Assembly (NCBI RefSeq): GCF_021864535.1
Contig: NZ_JAKJIC010000002.1
Coordinates: 372,001 to 436,000 of the forward strand
DNA length: 64,000 nucleotides
DNA from: Oryzibacter oryziterrae
GTDB taxonomy: Bacteria; Pseudomonadota; Alphaproteobacteria; Rhizobiales; Pleomorphomonadaceae
Direction of reading: 5' to 3'
In this document: piece after piece, positions 38,401-44,426 of the stretch
How the letters are laid out: each line of letters begins with the position of its first letter
Position numbering within the stretch: the stretch's first letter is position 1
Translations under genes and position numbers: made by a program
The notes under the pieces: model-generated
Databases searched by the model: none
Seen by the model: the letters and a program-made list of their open reading frames with translations, nothing else
What the model was told of the DNA's origin: nothing

Positions 38401-39705
38401 GGTCGACAAACCGTCGAGGCTCGAGGTCGTCAGGCCGACGATCTGGGTCCGCGTCAGCGTCGCGAGCTGGTCGTCCGTCAGGGCGGCGACCTGCGTATCG
38501 GACAGCCCGCCGAGCGCCGTCGACGTCAGCGCCGCAATCTGGGTGAGTGCCAGCGACTGGATCTGGGTCTCGTCCAGCGCCGACAGCGCCTTGCGGGTGA
38601 GAGCGGCGGCCTGCGTCACCGACAGGGCGGCAATCTGCGTTTCGCCCAGAACGGCAACCTGTGTGCCCACCAGGGCCGCGATGGACGAGGTGCTGAGCGC
38701 TCCGATCTGTGTCGTCGACAGCGCTTCCACCTGATCGGTCGACAGCGCCGAAGCTACCGTGGTGCTGAGGGCCGCAATCTGGGTCGCCTTGAGGGCGCCG
38801 ATCTGCTGTTCGCTCAGCGCCTGCACCTGCGTCGTCTTCAGAACGCGGATCTGCGTGGTGGTCAGCGCCCCGATCTGCGTGGCATCGAGCCCGCGGAAGG
38901 TCGTCGTGTCGAGCCAGGCGATTACCGCCTGCGGCAGGCCGGGCAACTGCGACGCGCTCAGGGAGGTCAGCGCCGTCGACCCCAGGGCGTCGATCTGCGT
39001 TGTCGAGAGGCCCGCCAGCTGCGTCGACTTCAGCGCCTGAATGTCATCGGCGGACAGGAAGCCGATCTGCGTCGTGGTCAACCAGCCGAGTTGCGCCGAC
39101 GTCAGCGAACCGATCTGCGTGGCGTCGAGCGCATCCACCTGCGTTTCGACGAGCATGGTGAGGGACGTGCGCGGCAGCGACTTGATCTGCGTGGTGGAGA
39201 GATTGGCCACCTCGCCCGTCGTCAGGGCCGCGATCTGCGTTGTGGTCAGCGCCGCCGTCTGCGAGCTGGAGAGGCCCGCCAGTTGCGTCGCCGACAGCGA
39301 CGCGATCTGCGTCGTGGTCAGGCTGCGCACCTGCACGGTGGTCATCGCGCCGAGCTGCGTCGGGGTGATCGCCGCGAACTGGCTTTCGGTCAGCGCCTGC
39401 AGCTCGGTCGCCGTCAGGGAGCGGATCTGCGTGGTGCTGAGCGCGGCGATCTCGGACGGGTCGAAGGCGGTGATCTGGGCCGCGTTGAACACGGCCATCT
39501 GCGCCGCGCTGAAATTCAGCTGCGTACTGGTGAAAGCGGCGACCTGTTCGGGCGACATGGCCTGCAGCTGCGTCGCCTGCAGCGCCGAAATGTCGGCATA
39601 GCTCATGGACGCGATTTCGGTCGTCGTCAGCGCGGCGATTTGCGTCGTCGAATAGGTCCGGTAAATCGACGTCGAGGCCGAAACTGAAGTCACCGCCGTC
39701 CCCAC
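29485..39705 (-). CDS. Giant Thr/Ser-rich octapeptide-repeat protein, 3406 aa
   Basis: After about 18 unique residues the protein consists of roughly 420 tandem eight-residue units with consensus x-A-L-[ST]-T-T-Q-[ILV], for example AALTTTQI. Every four to seven units the Gln is replaced by Ala, Gly or Glu and the following hydrophobic step becomes G-L (as in TTAIAGL). Well over a third of residues are Ser or Thr; I saw no Cys, very few aromatics and few charges. No signal peptide, membrane helix, RTX nonapeptide or LPxTG motif is visible. Each unit could form a short N-capped helix (LT-x-x-Q), stacking into a long solenoid or fibre. The start is GTG 39705; an out-of-frame ATG at 39707 stops after five codons. 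The GT41 gene follows in the same direction. I do not recognise a named family. Confidence 0.85.
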   Translation of the reverse strand: MGTAVTSVSASTSIYRTYSTTQIAALTTTEIASMSYADISALQATQLQAMSPEQVAAFTSTQLNFSAAQMAVFNAAQITAFDPSEIAALSTTQIRSLTATELQALTESQFAAITPTQLGAMTTVQVRSLTTTQIASLSATQLAGLSSSQTAALTTTQIAALTTGEVANLSTTQIKSLPRTSLTMLVETQVDALDATQIGSLTSAQLGWLTTTQIGFLSADDIQALKSTQLAGLSTTQIDALGSTALTSLSASQLPGLPQAVIAWLDTTTFRGLDATQIGALTTTQIRVLKTTQVQALSEQQIGALKATQIAALSTTVASALSTDQVEALSTTQIGALSTSSIAALVGTQVAVLGETQIAALSVTQAAALTRKALSALDETQIQSLALTQIAALTSTALGGLSDTQVAALTDDQLATLTRTQIVGLTTSSLDGLSTSDIAAMTTTQLMGLSATDIGSLEITQFNALDPMQIAALTSAQVKGLTDEQLQSLSGSRLNALSRTAISGLTTTQVSLLTTAQVAALSLDQIAGFAVSEIAALTDGQMAALRTDQVAALTSTQVGGLTKSEVAALSTSQLQVLSVTQIASLSAYAISGLTTTLAAALSSDQMQAMATTQVRALNADSIAALSTTALAALSATQFKSLTPANLGSLDATQFASLTTTQLSILTASQVSGLSQEELSLLTGTRLDALTSTAIAGLTSTQIRQLDLDQITALSTTQMQGLSVVALNTLSTTQLAVLADTQLQALRTAQIAGLSGTELTRFSTEQLDALSRAQLAAIDPGAFASLTTTQILSLDTTQISALTDGQVASLSDTQLVVLTSTQLARMDVTQIRALTSTSISQLANSQIDALSTTQFNALTGTQINGLVDTQLAGMTTTRLQMLTSGQIGALTIGQIKQLTTDQIAALTVIQTRGLRSAQINALDAEHVGALSTTQLAALSSTQIKGLGDDNVANLTAAQIAALATSQIATLAGSAVAGLNATQIDALSNSQLSAMTGAAVNSLTTTAIAALTSDDLAQFTTTQFRALSTTALAALTTTQLTALGTTQIAGLSAAQVAALSTTQLAALTSDQFHALTSTEFSALTTTQVASLTTGQIDAISETQMRGLTTTALSAFNETQLAELSTTQIAALSGAQIKGLGTDFLAGLEATQFAVLNATQLAALSSAAISALAATQMGALTTTQIGALSATAISALPADVIKALTVTALGALSTTQVKALATTAFRALTTTQFASLSTTQIAALTNTQVANLTDEELSTLTGTRLVALSSTQLGSLTTTQMGLLSATQLAGLSTTQIRGLKPAEVGALSTAQMAVLSTTQIAALSRSQVSGLNDSQMTNLTPEQLGTLNATQLSGLSSTAASGFTASQIAALSSTQLAALTALAINAIPAGVVQALSGSIIASLSTAQIKGLSVTAVGALTTTQVTALTSTQIGALEPTQIAALTNDQIDTLGADQFASLTSTQVGALQATQINALDATELGQLSTTQMKGWTATEVANLSTTQLSALSDSQLGALSVWAMAGLTQTQLAAFTDAQFGALSTSQISALTSTALAGIGSTGIAALSTRQIAALNSTQVAGLSDTQMPLLSTTQLTALTRTAIAGMTATQLAALTATQLSVLSSTQISALAASTIAGLTPVQINALAATQLAALTAAELGAMSTTQVAAFATSQIASLTTTQVRGLTATEIGALTTSQVAHLTTQQLSALTITQIGGLTDDQLSALNTSQMNALSAAQVRSLTTTTLAGIERTDIPALTTTLIATLTSTQLSSLTETQIAAFTTTQLQALTTTTIAGLAATQAAALTVTGLRALSTTQMGALTSSALSALTVTEMAALTTTQLGALSTTALGGLADTQIAALTTTQLGSLATTQFAALSANAVSGLTATELAALSVTQIASLTATQAGALTATQAGLLRTTQMQALSATAISGLSATALGALTVTQVDTLTTTQVAALSPGAISGLTRTQIASMAQTQLSALSTTQISAFTGTQIASLDADQIAGMDTTQIRALIGAAIAGMSETAVAALSTTQVANLTATQVAAFASSQIKALTTTQLGALTTTAVAGLDASQLGALTPTQVTALSTSQIAALDASEVAGLSTATLKALTATQIAALTATELGGLSTTQAAALTTTQVAAFGTSQIKGLTSDALGALTATQLAGLSSNQIAALTTTQLTGLGSLQVAALAATQIAALTKPQVAALTNSALDGLAATQMAALTATQASALTPSQLADFSSTQIAALSIAQVGVLNSTQVGALTSTQLAALTTTQLAALMTTQVAALSSTAIAGLTATEVAALAPTQLASLTALQFAGMTSAQVRAFSTTQLASLTTTQLSALTDVGLDGLTVTGVAALSTTQIGSLTATQLSSLDETQISAFAAAQIATLSTAQIAGLTNTQLTAINATQFAALTTTQLGALTGTAFSGLTTSQIASLSNTQIAALTTSELAALKATQVTTLSASQLAAFTSTQLRALTPTAIGQMTTTQMSSLSADSLASLTTTQMTGLADTQTANLTPTQLASLAATQMAALTTAALDGLTTTQVAGLATTQLNALTAAQLASLASTQAAALTGTQIRALNTTAIAGLGTTQVSALSAGQIANLSANQIAALTVTAVRGLAATQLASLSSTQFNALTATEIGSLTSTQLAGLTTTLIASLTATQISGLGSTGLAALTSSQLAALSTTQMSALPTASLAGLSAAQAGGLTTTQLTTLSTTQIAALSTTGVSGLSAAQIDALSSRQFTALTAGQIGALTSTQLASLDSTQIGLLTTTAVAGLTSSQVAQLAATQIDALATTQIAALSTNAVTGLSATEINALDGTQVSALTATQIGALTTTQVAGLAPETIAALTTTQMHGLGATAIGALTVGQIGALSTKQVSTLTTGELAGLNATQLAAFADTQLATLSTTQLAALSTAAVRGLTPANFAALSTQQLTSFTTTQIGALTTTQVAGLTTGQLATLTTTEISGLAGTGVATLSSTQLGALTTTQISALSATGIDGLTATQLAYLSTTQLAALGPAQVAALSSAAISGLTQTELASLSTTQFKSLSVTQVAAFTTSQIAALTTTQVGMLTATEMSGLTSSQVAALRSTQLASLSTTQIAALSTSGLAGLTATQVPLLTTTQIAALTRTEMGALTSTAVASLTPDQFSALTSTQFASLSATGVMGLTATQVAALTTTQIDLLTATELSGLTPAQVGAMSVTQLARLSAGDIAALSPTALTGLSTTQIDALTLTQIAGLTSTQIGSLTTTVLGAMDADDIAAMTVEQLVGLVRVQLRSLSATQMDALTTTQIAGMSGTQIGSLTVTQINELEQTQMQAISAEQFASVTATQLDSLTTTEARYLTGEQIAAINTTTMALLGTGFLSALSIDQLDALNGTQLDQITVTQIAALDPDRQAALLKALA
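29520..39660 (-). repeat. About 10.1 kb of degenerate 24-bp tandem repeats
   Basis: The octapeptide array is mirrored in DNA as units of 24 bp, recognisable on the plus strand by recurring blocks such as GTCAGCGCCGCGATCTGCGT. Units are diverged in sequence but uniform in length over the whole array. The GC-rich codon choice leaves several other frames open for hundreds of codons; these are shadows. Confidence 0.9.
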
Positions 39706-40154
39706 ATGGAGCTCGAGATCTGAAGGTCACGCGTCCAGTCGCAAGATCGATACCAACAGCGAGCCGCGTGCCAATCAGTAAAACCTTGCAGAATCAATAT
39801 AGTCTACACTGATTCGCCACAAGGCACGCCGGTGTACCCGGCAAAAATTGCCGGGTGCGCGGCAGGCTTTTCCGCAATCTGAAGAAGAATTATTTTCGGT
39901 GGAATGCATTTGAAAAGGCCGCAATGCCGGAACATTTCCGGCCCCGTGGCGACCGGGAATTGCGGCAATGAGCGCGCAGCTCCACCGACGGCAGGTCGCT
40001 CGTCCGTGAGGCTGCGCCGACTTGCGGACGCAACGGTGGATAATCTGGTTTCGCGTGCCTTTCGCGCTTCTGTCGCGACATGTTGGTCGCCTCTGGCCGC
40101 CGCCGATCAGGCCTTGTGAAACGGATCGGCGAAGGCTTTCCGGCGCAGGCCCGC
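39706..40154. promoter_or_regulatory. Upstream region of the giant repeat gene
   Basis: No gene is evident. A perfect 9-bp inverted repeat with a three-base loop (ACCCGGCAA-AAA-TTGCCGGGT) lies at 39836-39856, about 130-150 bases upstream of the GTG start. On the minus strand between it and the gene a TTGTGG and TATTGA pair with 17-bp spacing is a possible promoter. The palindrome may be an operator or a hairpin. Confidence 0.4.
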
Positions 40155-40304
40155 CTAGCACTACAGTTGCAATATTTGTGATGCCGGTCTGCAAGAGGCA
40201 ATTTTCTGCGCTTCGGTGCTCACGTACTCAAATGTACGCTTCGCTCCGATGCTCGAAAATCACCCCTTTCGCCACGCCTGACAAATCAGCAACTGTAGTG
40301 CTAG
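40155..40304. repeat. 150-bp MITE-like element with 16-bp perfect terminal inverted repeats
   Basis: CTAGCACTACAGTTGC at 40155-40170 is repeated exactly inverted at 40289-40304, and similarity weakly continues inward. The interior has a second imperfect palindrome around a GTAC-N6-GTAC core (40223 region, CGCTTCGGTGC / CCGATGCTC). It encodes nothing. Its right edge supplies the TAG stop of the neighbouring ABC ATPase gene. Confidence 0.7.
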
Positions 40305-41281
40305 CTCGCAAGCGGCGTGTGACAGGCGACCGACCGACCGTTGGCTCCGGCGGTCAGCTTGGGCCGCTCGTTGCGGCAGAGATCGGTGGCGAGCGGGCAG
40401 CGGGTCGAGAAGACGCAGCCCTTGGGCGGATCGAGCGGGCTCGGCAGGTCGCCCTCCAGCACGATGCGCTCGCCGGAGGCCGACAGGCGCGGGATGGCCG
40501 ACAGCAGTGCCCGGGTATAGGGATGGGCCGGGGCGGCGAACAGGCTCTCCGTTTCGCCCATCTCGACGATGGTGCCGAGATACATCACCACCACGCGGGT
40601 CGACACCTGCCGGACGACGCCGAGGTCATGGGCGATGAACACATAGGTGAGGTTCAGCCGCTCGCGCAGGTCGGCGAACAGGTTGACCACCTGCGCCTGC
40701 ACCGACACGTCCAGCGCCGACACCGGTTCGTCGGCGACGATCAGCTGCGGCTCCATGGCCAGCGCCCGGGCGATGCCGATACGCTGGCGCTGGCCGCCGG
40801 AGAACTCGTGCGGATAGCGGTCGAGATATTCCACCGGCAGGCCGACGAGGCCCATGAGTTCGGCCAGACGGTCACCGATCTCGTTGCGCGGCCGGATCTT
40901 GTGCACGGCCAGCGGCTCGGCCAGCATGTCGCGCACCCGACGGCGCGGATTGAGCGAAGCAGAGGGATCCTGGAAGATCATCTGCATCTTGCGCCGGATC
41001 GGCAGCAGCTCGCGCGCGGTCGCCTCCGAAATGTCCTCGCCCTCATAGAGCAGCTGGCCGCCGGAGATGTCATAGAGGCGGGTGAGGCAGCGGCCGAGCG
41101 TCGACTTGCCCGAACCCGATTCACCCACCAGGCCAACGGTCTCGCCGGCCCACACCGACAGTGAAACCTTGTCGACCGCGTGCACGGCCCGGCCGGAGCC
41201 GGGCATGAAGGTCTTGCCGACCATGTAGCGCTTGGAAAGCTCGCGCGCTTCGAGGAGCGGTGTCGCCTTGGAAGGGGTCAT
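40301..41281 (-). CDS. ABC transporter ATP-binding protein, DppF/OppF type, 326 aa
   Basis: This ATPase has Walker [10 protein letters not shown], signature [17 protein letters not shown] and Walker [13 protein letters not shown]. The C-terminal oligopeptide-type extension ends in the Cys-rich segment [20 protein letters not shown], which in this family can bind an iron-sulfur cluster. It overlaps the preceding ATPase gene by ATGA and is the last gene of the amide operon. Its stop codon comes from the terminal repeat of the MITE-like element, so the last residues may have been altered by that insertion. Confidence 0.9.
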   Translation of the reverse strand: MTPSKATPLLEARELSKRYMVGKTFMPGSGRAVHAVDKVSLSVWAGETVGLVGESGSGKSTLGRCLTRLYDISGGQLLYEGEDISEATARELLPIRRKMQMIFQDPSASLNPRRRVRDMLAEPLAVHKIRPRNEIGDRLAELMGLVGLPVEYLDRYPHEFSGGQRQRIGIARALAMEPQLIVADEPVSALDVSVQAQVVNLFADLRERLNLTYVFIAHDLGVVRQVSTRVVVMYLGTIVEMGETESLFAAPAHPYTRALLSAIPRLSASGERIVLEGDLPSPLDPPKGCVFSTRCPLATDLCRNERPKLTAGANGRSVACHTPLAS

Positions 41282-42306
41282 GCGGCGGTCTCCGGCGCAG
41301 CGAAAAGAGCGGCCCGGCCGGCAGCGCGGGCGTTGTCATCAAGGAAGCAGAAGGCGTCATGCCCGCTGGCCGACAGCGCCGGCGGCAGGCCGGCACAGGG
41401 CGCAAAGCGATGGGCACAGCGCGGGGCGAAGGCACAGCCGGGCGGGATGTTGGCCGGCGTCGGCGGCGTGCCGGGGATCGAGGGCAGACGATGCGGTCGC
41501 GGCCCCTCCACCGGCGGGATCGAGGCCATCAGGCCCCAGGTATAGGGATGCTCGGGCGCGGCAAAGATCTCGCGCGCCGTCCCGCGTTCGATGACCCGGC
41601 CCGCATACATCACCATCACCCGGTCGGCCACTTCGGCCACCACGCCCATGTCATGGGTGATCAGGATGATCGCCGAACCATGGTCGCGCCGTAGCCGCTT
41701 GAGCAGATCCAGCACCTGCGCCTGCACGGTCACGTCCAGTGCCGTCGTCGGCTCGTCGGCCACCAGCAGGGCGGGGTTGCAGGACAGCGCCATGGCGATC
41801 ACCGCCCGCTGGCGCATGCCGCCGGAGAGCTGGTGCGGATAGCGCCCGAAGGCTGCGGCGGGGTTGGGCAGGCCCACTTCGTCGAGCAGTTCGATCGCCC
41901 GCTTCTTCGCCGCCTCCTTGGAGACGGTCTCGTGGGTGCGGATCTGCTCGACGATCTGCCAGCCGATGGTGTGCACCGGCGTCAGCGCCGTCAGCGGATC
42001 CTGCGGGATGAAGGCGATCTGCTTGCCGCGGATGCGACGCAGCTCGCGATCGGGCAGCCCGAGGATGGGGCGCCCGCGGAACGCGGCCGTTCCTTCGACG
42101 AAGGTGGTGCGCCGGTCGGTGAGGCCGAGGATCGACAAGAGCGACACGGTCTTGCCCGAGCCGGACTCGCCGACGATGGCGACGAACTCGCCGTCGTCGA
42201 TGCGGAAGGACACATCGTTGATGGCGGTCACACGGCCCCGGTCGGTGGCGAAGGATACCTTGAGGTGGTCGACGTCGAGCAGGGCAGGGCGGATGGGGTC
42301 GGTCAT
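41278..42306 (-). CDS. ABC transporter ATP-binding protein, DppD/OppD type, 342 aa
   Basis: Walker A GESGSGKT, signature LSGGMRQRAVIAMAL, Walker [15 protein letters not shown] and the C-terminal PPGCAFAPRCAHRFAPC extension identify the partner ATPase of an oligopeptide-type importer. It is three bases from the DppB-like permease stop and overlaps the second ATPase gene. It supplies ATP hydrolysis to the permeases encoded just upstream. Confidence 0.9.
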   Translation of the reverse strand: MTDPIRPALLDVDHLKVSFATDRGRVTAINDVSFRIDDGEFVAIVGESGSGKTVSLLSILGLTDRRTTFVEGTAAFRGRPILGLPDRELRRIRGKQIAFIPQDPLTALTPVHTIGWQIVEQIRTHETVSKEAAKKRAIELLDEVGLPNPAAAFGRYPHQLSGGMRQRAVIAMALSCNPALLVADEPTTALDVTVQAQVLDLLKRLRRDHGSAIILITHDMGVVAEVADRVMVMYAGRVIERGTAREIFAAPEHPYTWGLMASIPPVEGPRPHRLPSIPGTPPTPANIPPGCAFAPRCAHRFAPCAGLPPALSASGHDAFCFLDDNARAAGRAALFAAPETAA

Positions 42307-42309
42307 GGA

Positions 42310-43281
42310 TCAGGCCTCACGCATGCGCGGATCAACGAAGATGTAGATGAAGTCCACCACCGCATTGGCCAGCACCACGAAGAAGGACGCGTAGATCACG
42401 GTGGCGAGAATCATCGGCAGGTCGAGGTTCTGCAGCGCGATATAAGTGAGCCGGCCAATGCCGTTGAGACCGAACACCACCTCGGTCAGCAGCGCCGAAC
42501 CGCCCACCAGTACGCCGAAGTCGAGGCCGAACATGGTGATGAACGGGATCAGCGACGTGCGCAGCGCGTGTCGCAGCATCACGCGGGCCGGGCTGAGGCC
42601 CTTGGCACGGGCCGTGCGGATGAAGTCCTCCTGATAGGCTTCGACAAGATTGGCGCGCAGCACGCGGCCGTAGATGCCGATGTAGAGCACCGCCAGCGAG
42701 AACCAGGGGATCACCAGCGTCTTGAACCAGCCCCAGGGGTCTTCCGACAGCGGCTTGTAGCCAAGCGCCGGTACCCAGGAGAACAGCCAGGTGTCGTGGA
42801 AGCGCGCCTGCGACAGCAGGTTCATCACCTCGCCGAACCAGAACACCGGCATGGACACGCCGATCAGCGCCAGCACCATCAGCGTTCGGTCGATCAGGCT
42901 GCCTTGCGTTGCCGCCGCGATGACGCCGACGGCGAGGCCGCCGATCACCCACAGGACGGCCGCGCCGAAGACGAGAGACAGCGTGATCGGCGTCGCCTCC
43001 AGCACCTGCGGAATGACATTCTGGCCGCGGTTGACGAAGGACTTGAGGTCGCGGTCGACGAACAGGCGCTTCATCATCAGCACATATTGCACCGGCAGCG
43101 GCCGATCGAAGCCGAAGTCGACGCGCACCTGCGCCACGGCTTCCTGGGTCGCATTGCGGCCGGCGATGCGCGCGGCGGGGTCCGATCCGGGGGTGGCAAA
43201 GAAGATCAGGAACACCATGACGGAGATGCCGACCATCACGAAGACCATTTCGGCAAGGCGCCGGATAAGGGCGGTGATCAT
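42310..43281 (-). CDS. ABC permease, DppB/OppB type, 323 aa
   Basis: An inner-membrane permease with the DppB start (LIRRLAEMVFVMVGISVMVFLIFF), six helices and the EAA loop (FIRTARAKGLSPARVMLRHALRTSL). It is six bases after the DppC-like gene, an inverted order relative to classical dpp (C before B here). Within this operon it would import peptides or amides captured by the binding protein encoded upstream. Confidence 0.88.
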   Translation of the reverse strand: MITALIRRLAEMVFVMVGISVMVFLIFFATPGSDPAARIAGRNATQEAVAQVRVDFGFDRPLPVQYVLMMKRLFVDRDLKSFVNRGQNVIPQVLEATPITLSLVFGAAVLWVIGGLAVGVIAAATQGSLIDRTLMVLALIGVSMPVFWFGEVMNLLSQARFHDTWLFSWVPALGYKPLSEDPWGWFKTLVIPWFSLAVLYIGIYGRVLRANLVEAYQEDFIRTARAKGLSPARVMLRHALRTSLIPFITMFGLDFGVLVGGSALLTEVVFGLNGIGRLTYIALQNLDLPMILATVIYASFFVVLANAVVDFIYIFVDPRMREA

Positions 43282-43287
43282 GATGGC

Positions 43288-44325
43288 TTACCTCGGACGC
43301 AGTTTGGAACGCGGGTCGAAGGCGTCCCGCACGCCGTCGCCCAGAATGTTGAGCGCCAGCACGGTGATGACGATGGCAATGCCGGGCGCCACCGACACCA
43401 TGGGGCGATTGTAGAGCAGCCCCTGACCTTCCTGGATGATGGTGCCCCAGCTGGCGTCCGGCGGCTGGACGCCGATGGACAGGAAGCTCAGGGCCGATTC
43501 CGTGACGATGTTCAGCGCCATCATCAGCGGCACGAAGACGATCAGCGTGGTGGTCACGTTGGGCAGGATGTCGAAGAACAGGATGCGCCAGCGCGGTATG
43601 CCGAGGCCGATCGAGGCCAGTACGAATTCCGACCGCTTGAGCGCGATCACCTGACCGCGCACCGGACGCGCCACGTAAGGCACGTAGATGACGCCGATGA
43701 TGCCGATCGGCAGCAGCAGGCTGCCCGATTCAATGGTGAACGGCCCGATGGTGAGCCCCTGCGCGATCAGGATGATCGAGAGCGAAATGGCGAGCAGATA
43801 GACCGGGAAGGCCCAGAGCACGTCGAGAAAGCGCGACAGAACCACGTCGGTCGCCCCGCCGAAGAAGCCGGAGGTGACGCCGATCAGCGTCGCAAAGAAC
43901 AGGCAGACCAGCGTGGCGGCACCGGCGATCAACAGCGAGTTGCGGCCGCCGTAGAGCAGGCGGGCGGCGACATCGCGCCCCTGCGTGTCGGCACCGAGCA
44001 TGTATTTCGCGCCGAAGGTGGGACCGATCGGCGTCACGCCGAGGCCGAGGCCCTCGGTGGACGGGGCCATCACCGGCACGCGCTTGCCGTCGATCATGAT
44101 CTTGGCCGACAGGCTGGAGCGGAAGGGATCGGTGCCGGAAACATACTTGGCATAGACGGGGGCCAGGAGGCAGGTGATCACGATGGCCACCAATACGGAG
44201 GCTGCGATCATGGCGGCGCGGTCATACCAGAGCTTGACCATGGCCCTGCGAAACGGGCTTTGGGGGCGCCCCGTCGCGGTGCCGGCGGCGGCTGGGGTCT
44301 CGGAAGGCGAAGTTGCGTCTGTCAT
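43288..44325 (-). CDS. ABC permease, DppC/OppC type, 345 aa
   Basis: The second permease carries an N-terminal cytoplasmic segment, the family motif MLGADTQGRDVAARLLYGGR and the EAA loop (FVLASIGLGIPRWRILFFDILPN). Six membrane helices are predicted. It starts about 100 bases after the binding-protein gene, beyond a strong intercistronic hairpin. Confidence 0.88.
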   Translation of the reverse strand: MTDATSPSETPAAAGTATGRPQSPFRRAMVKLWYDRAAMIAASVLVAIVITCLLAPVYAKYVSGTDPFRSSLSAKIMIDGKRVPVMAPSTEGLGLGVTPIGPTFGAKYMLGADTQGRDVAARLLYGGRNSLLIAGAATLVCLFFATLIGVTSGFFGGATDVVLSRFLDVLWAFPVYLLAISLSIILIAQGLTIGPFTIESGSLLLPIGIIGVIYVPYVARPVRGQVIALKRSEFVLASIGLGIPRWRILFFDILPNVTTTLIVFVPLMMALNIVTESALSFLSIGVQPPDASWGTIIQEGQGLLYNRPMVSVAPGIAIVITVLALNILGDGVRDAFDPRSKLRPR

Positions 44326-44365
44326 TCAAATAGGGCTCAGGTGGAGAGGCCACACCGGGAGAGGC

Positions 44366-44394
44366 GGACGGGGCCGCAGCATGCGGTCCCGTCC
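44366..44394 (-). terminator. Intercistronic hairpin after the binding-protein gene
   Basis: A 13-bp stem with one mismatch or wobble (GGACGGGGCCGCA / TGCGGTCCCGTCC) and a three-base loop lies in the 101-base gap between the binding-protein and DppC-like genes. There is no T run. It is probably an mRNA-stabilising or partial-termination element, as is the palindrome after agpA. Confidence 0.55.
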
Positions 44395-44426
44395 CAGGGA
44401 TTTCAGGTCAGTCTCTCAGAGCGAGA

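Noticed and set aside
29227-39687. Very long plus-strand open frames (up to 1,063 codons) across 29.2-39.7 kb
   Set aside because: They are antisense and out-of-frame shadows of the 24-bp repeat array. They encode repetitive Arg/Gly- or Val/Cys-rich strings without ribosome sites or known folds, and only the minus-strand octad frame is uninterrupted end to end.
29485-39705. TAL-effector or other DNA-binding repeat protein
   Set aside because: Units start like TAL-effector helices but are 8, not 33-35, residues long and lack paired variable residues and basic character. No DNA-reading function is supported.
29485-39705. RTX adhesin or toxin
   Set aside because: There are no GGxGxD nonapeptides, no Asp-rich calcium loops and no neighbouring type I secretion genes.
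39775-40194. 139-codon minus-strand frame between the ABC operon and the giant gene
   Set aside because: It begins inside the MITE-like element, has no ribosome site or family motif, and its composition is Arg/Cys-rich in the manner of non-coding frames.
40022-41164. Plus-strand frames of several hundred codons opposite the ABC ATPase genes
   Set aside because: The minus strand carries intact Walker A, signature and Walker B motifs; the plus-strand frames are GC-driven shadows.
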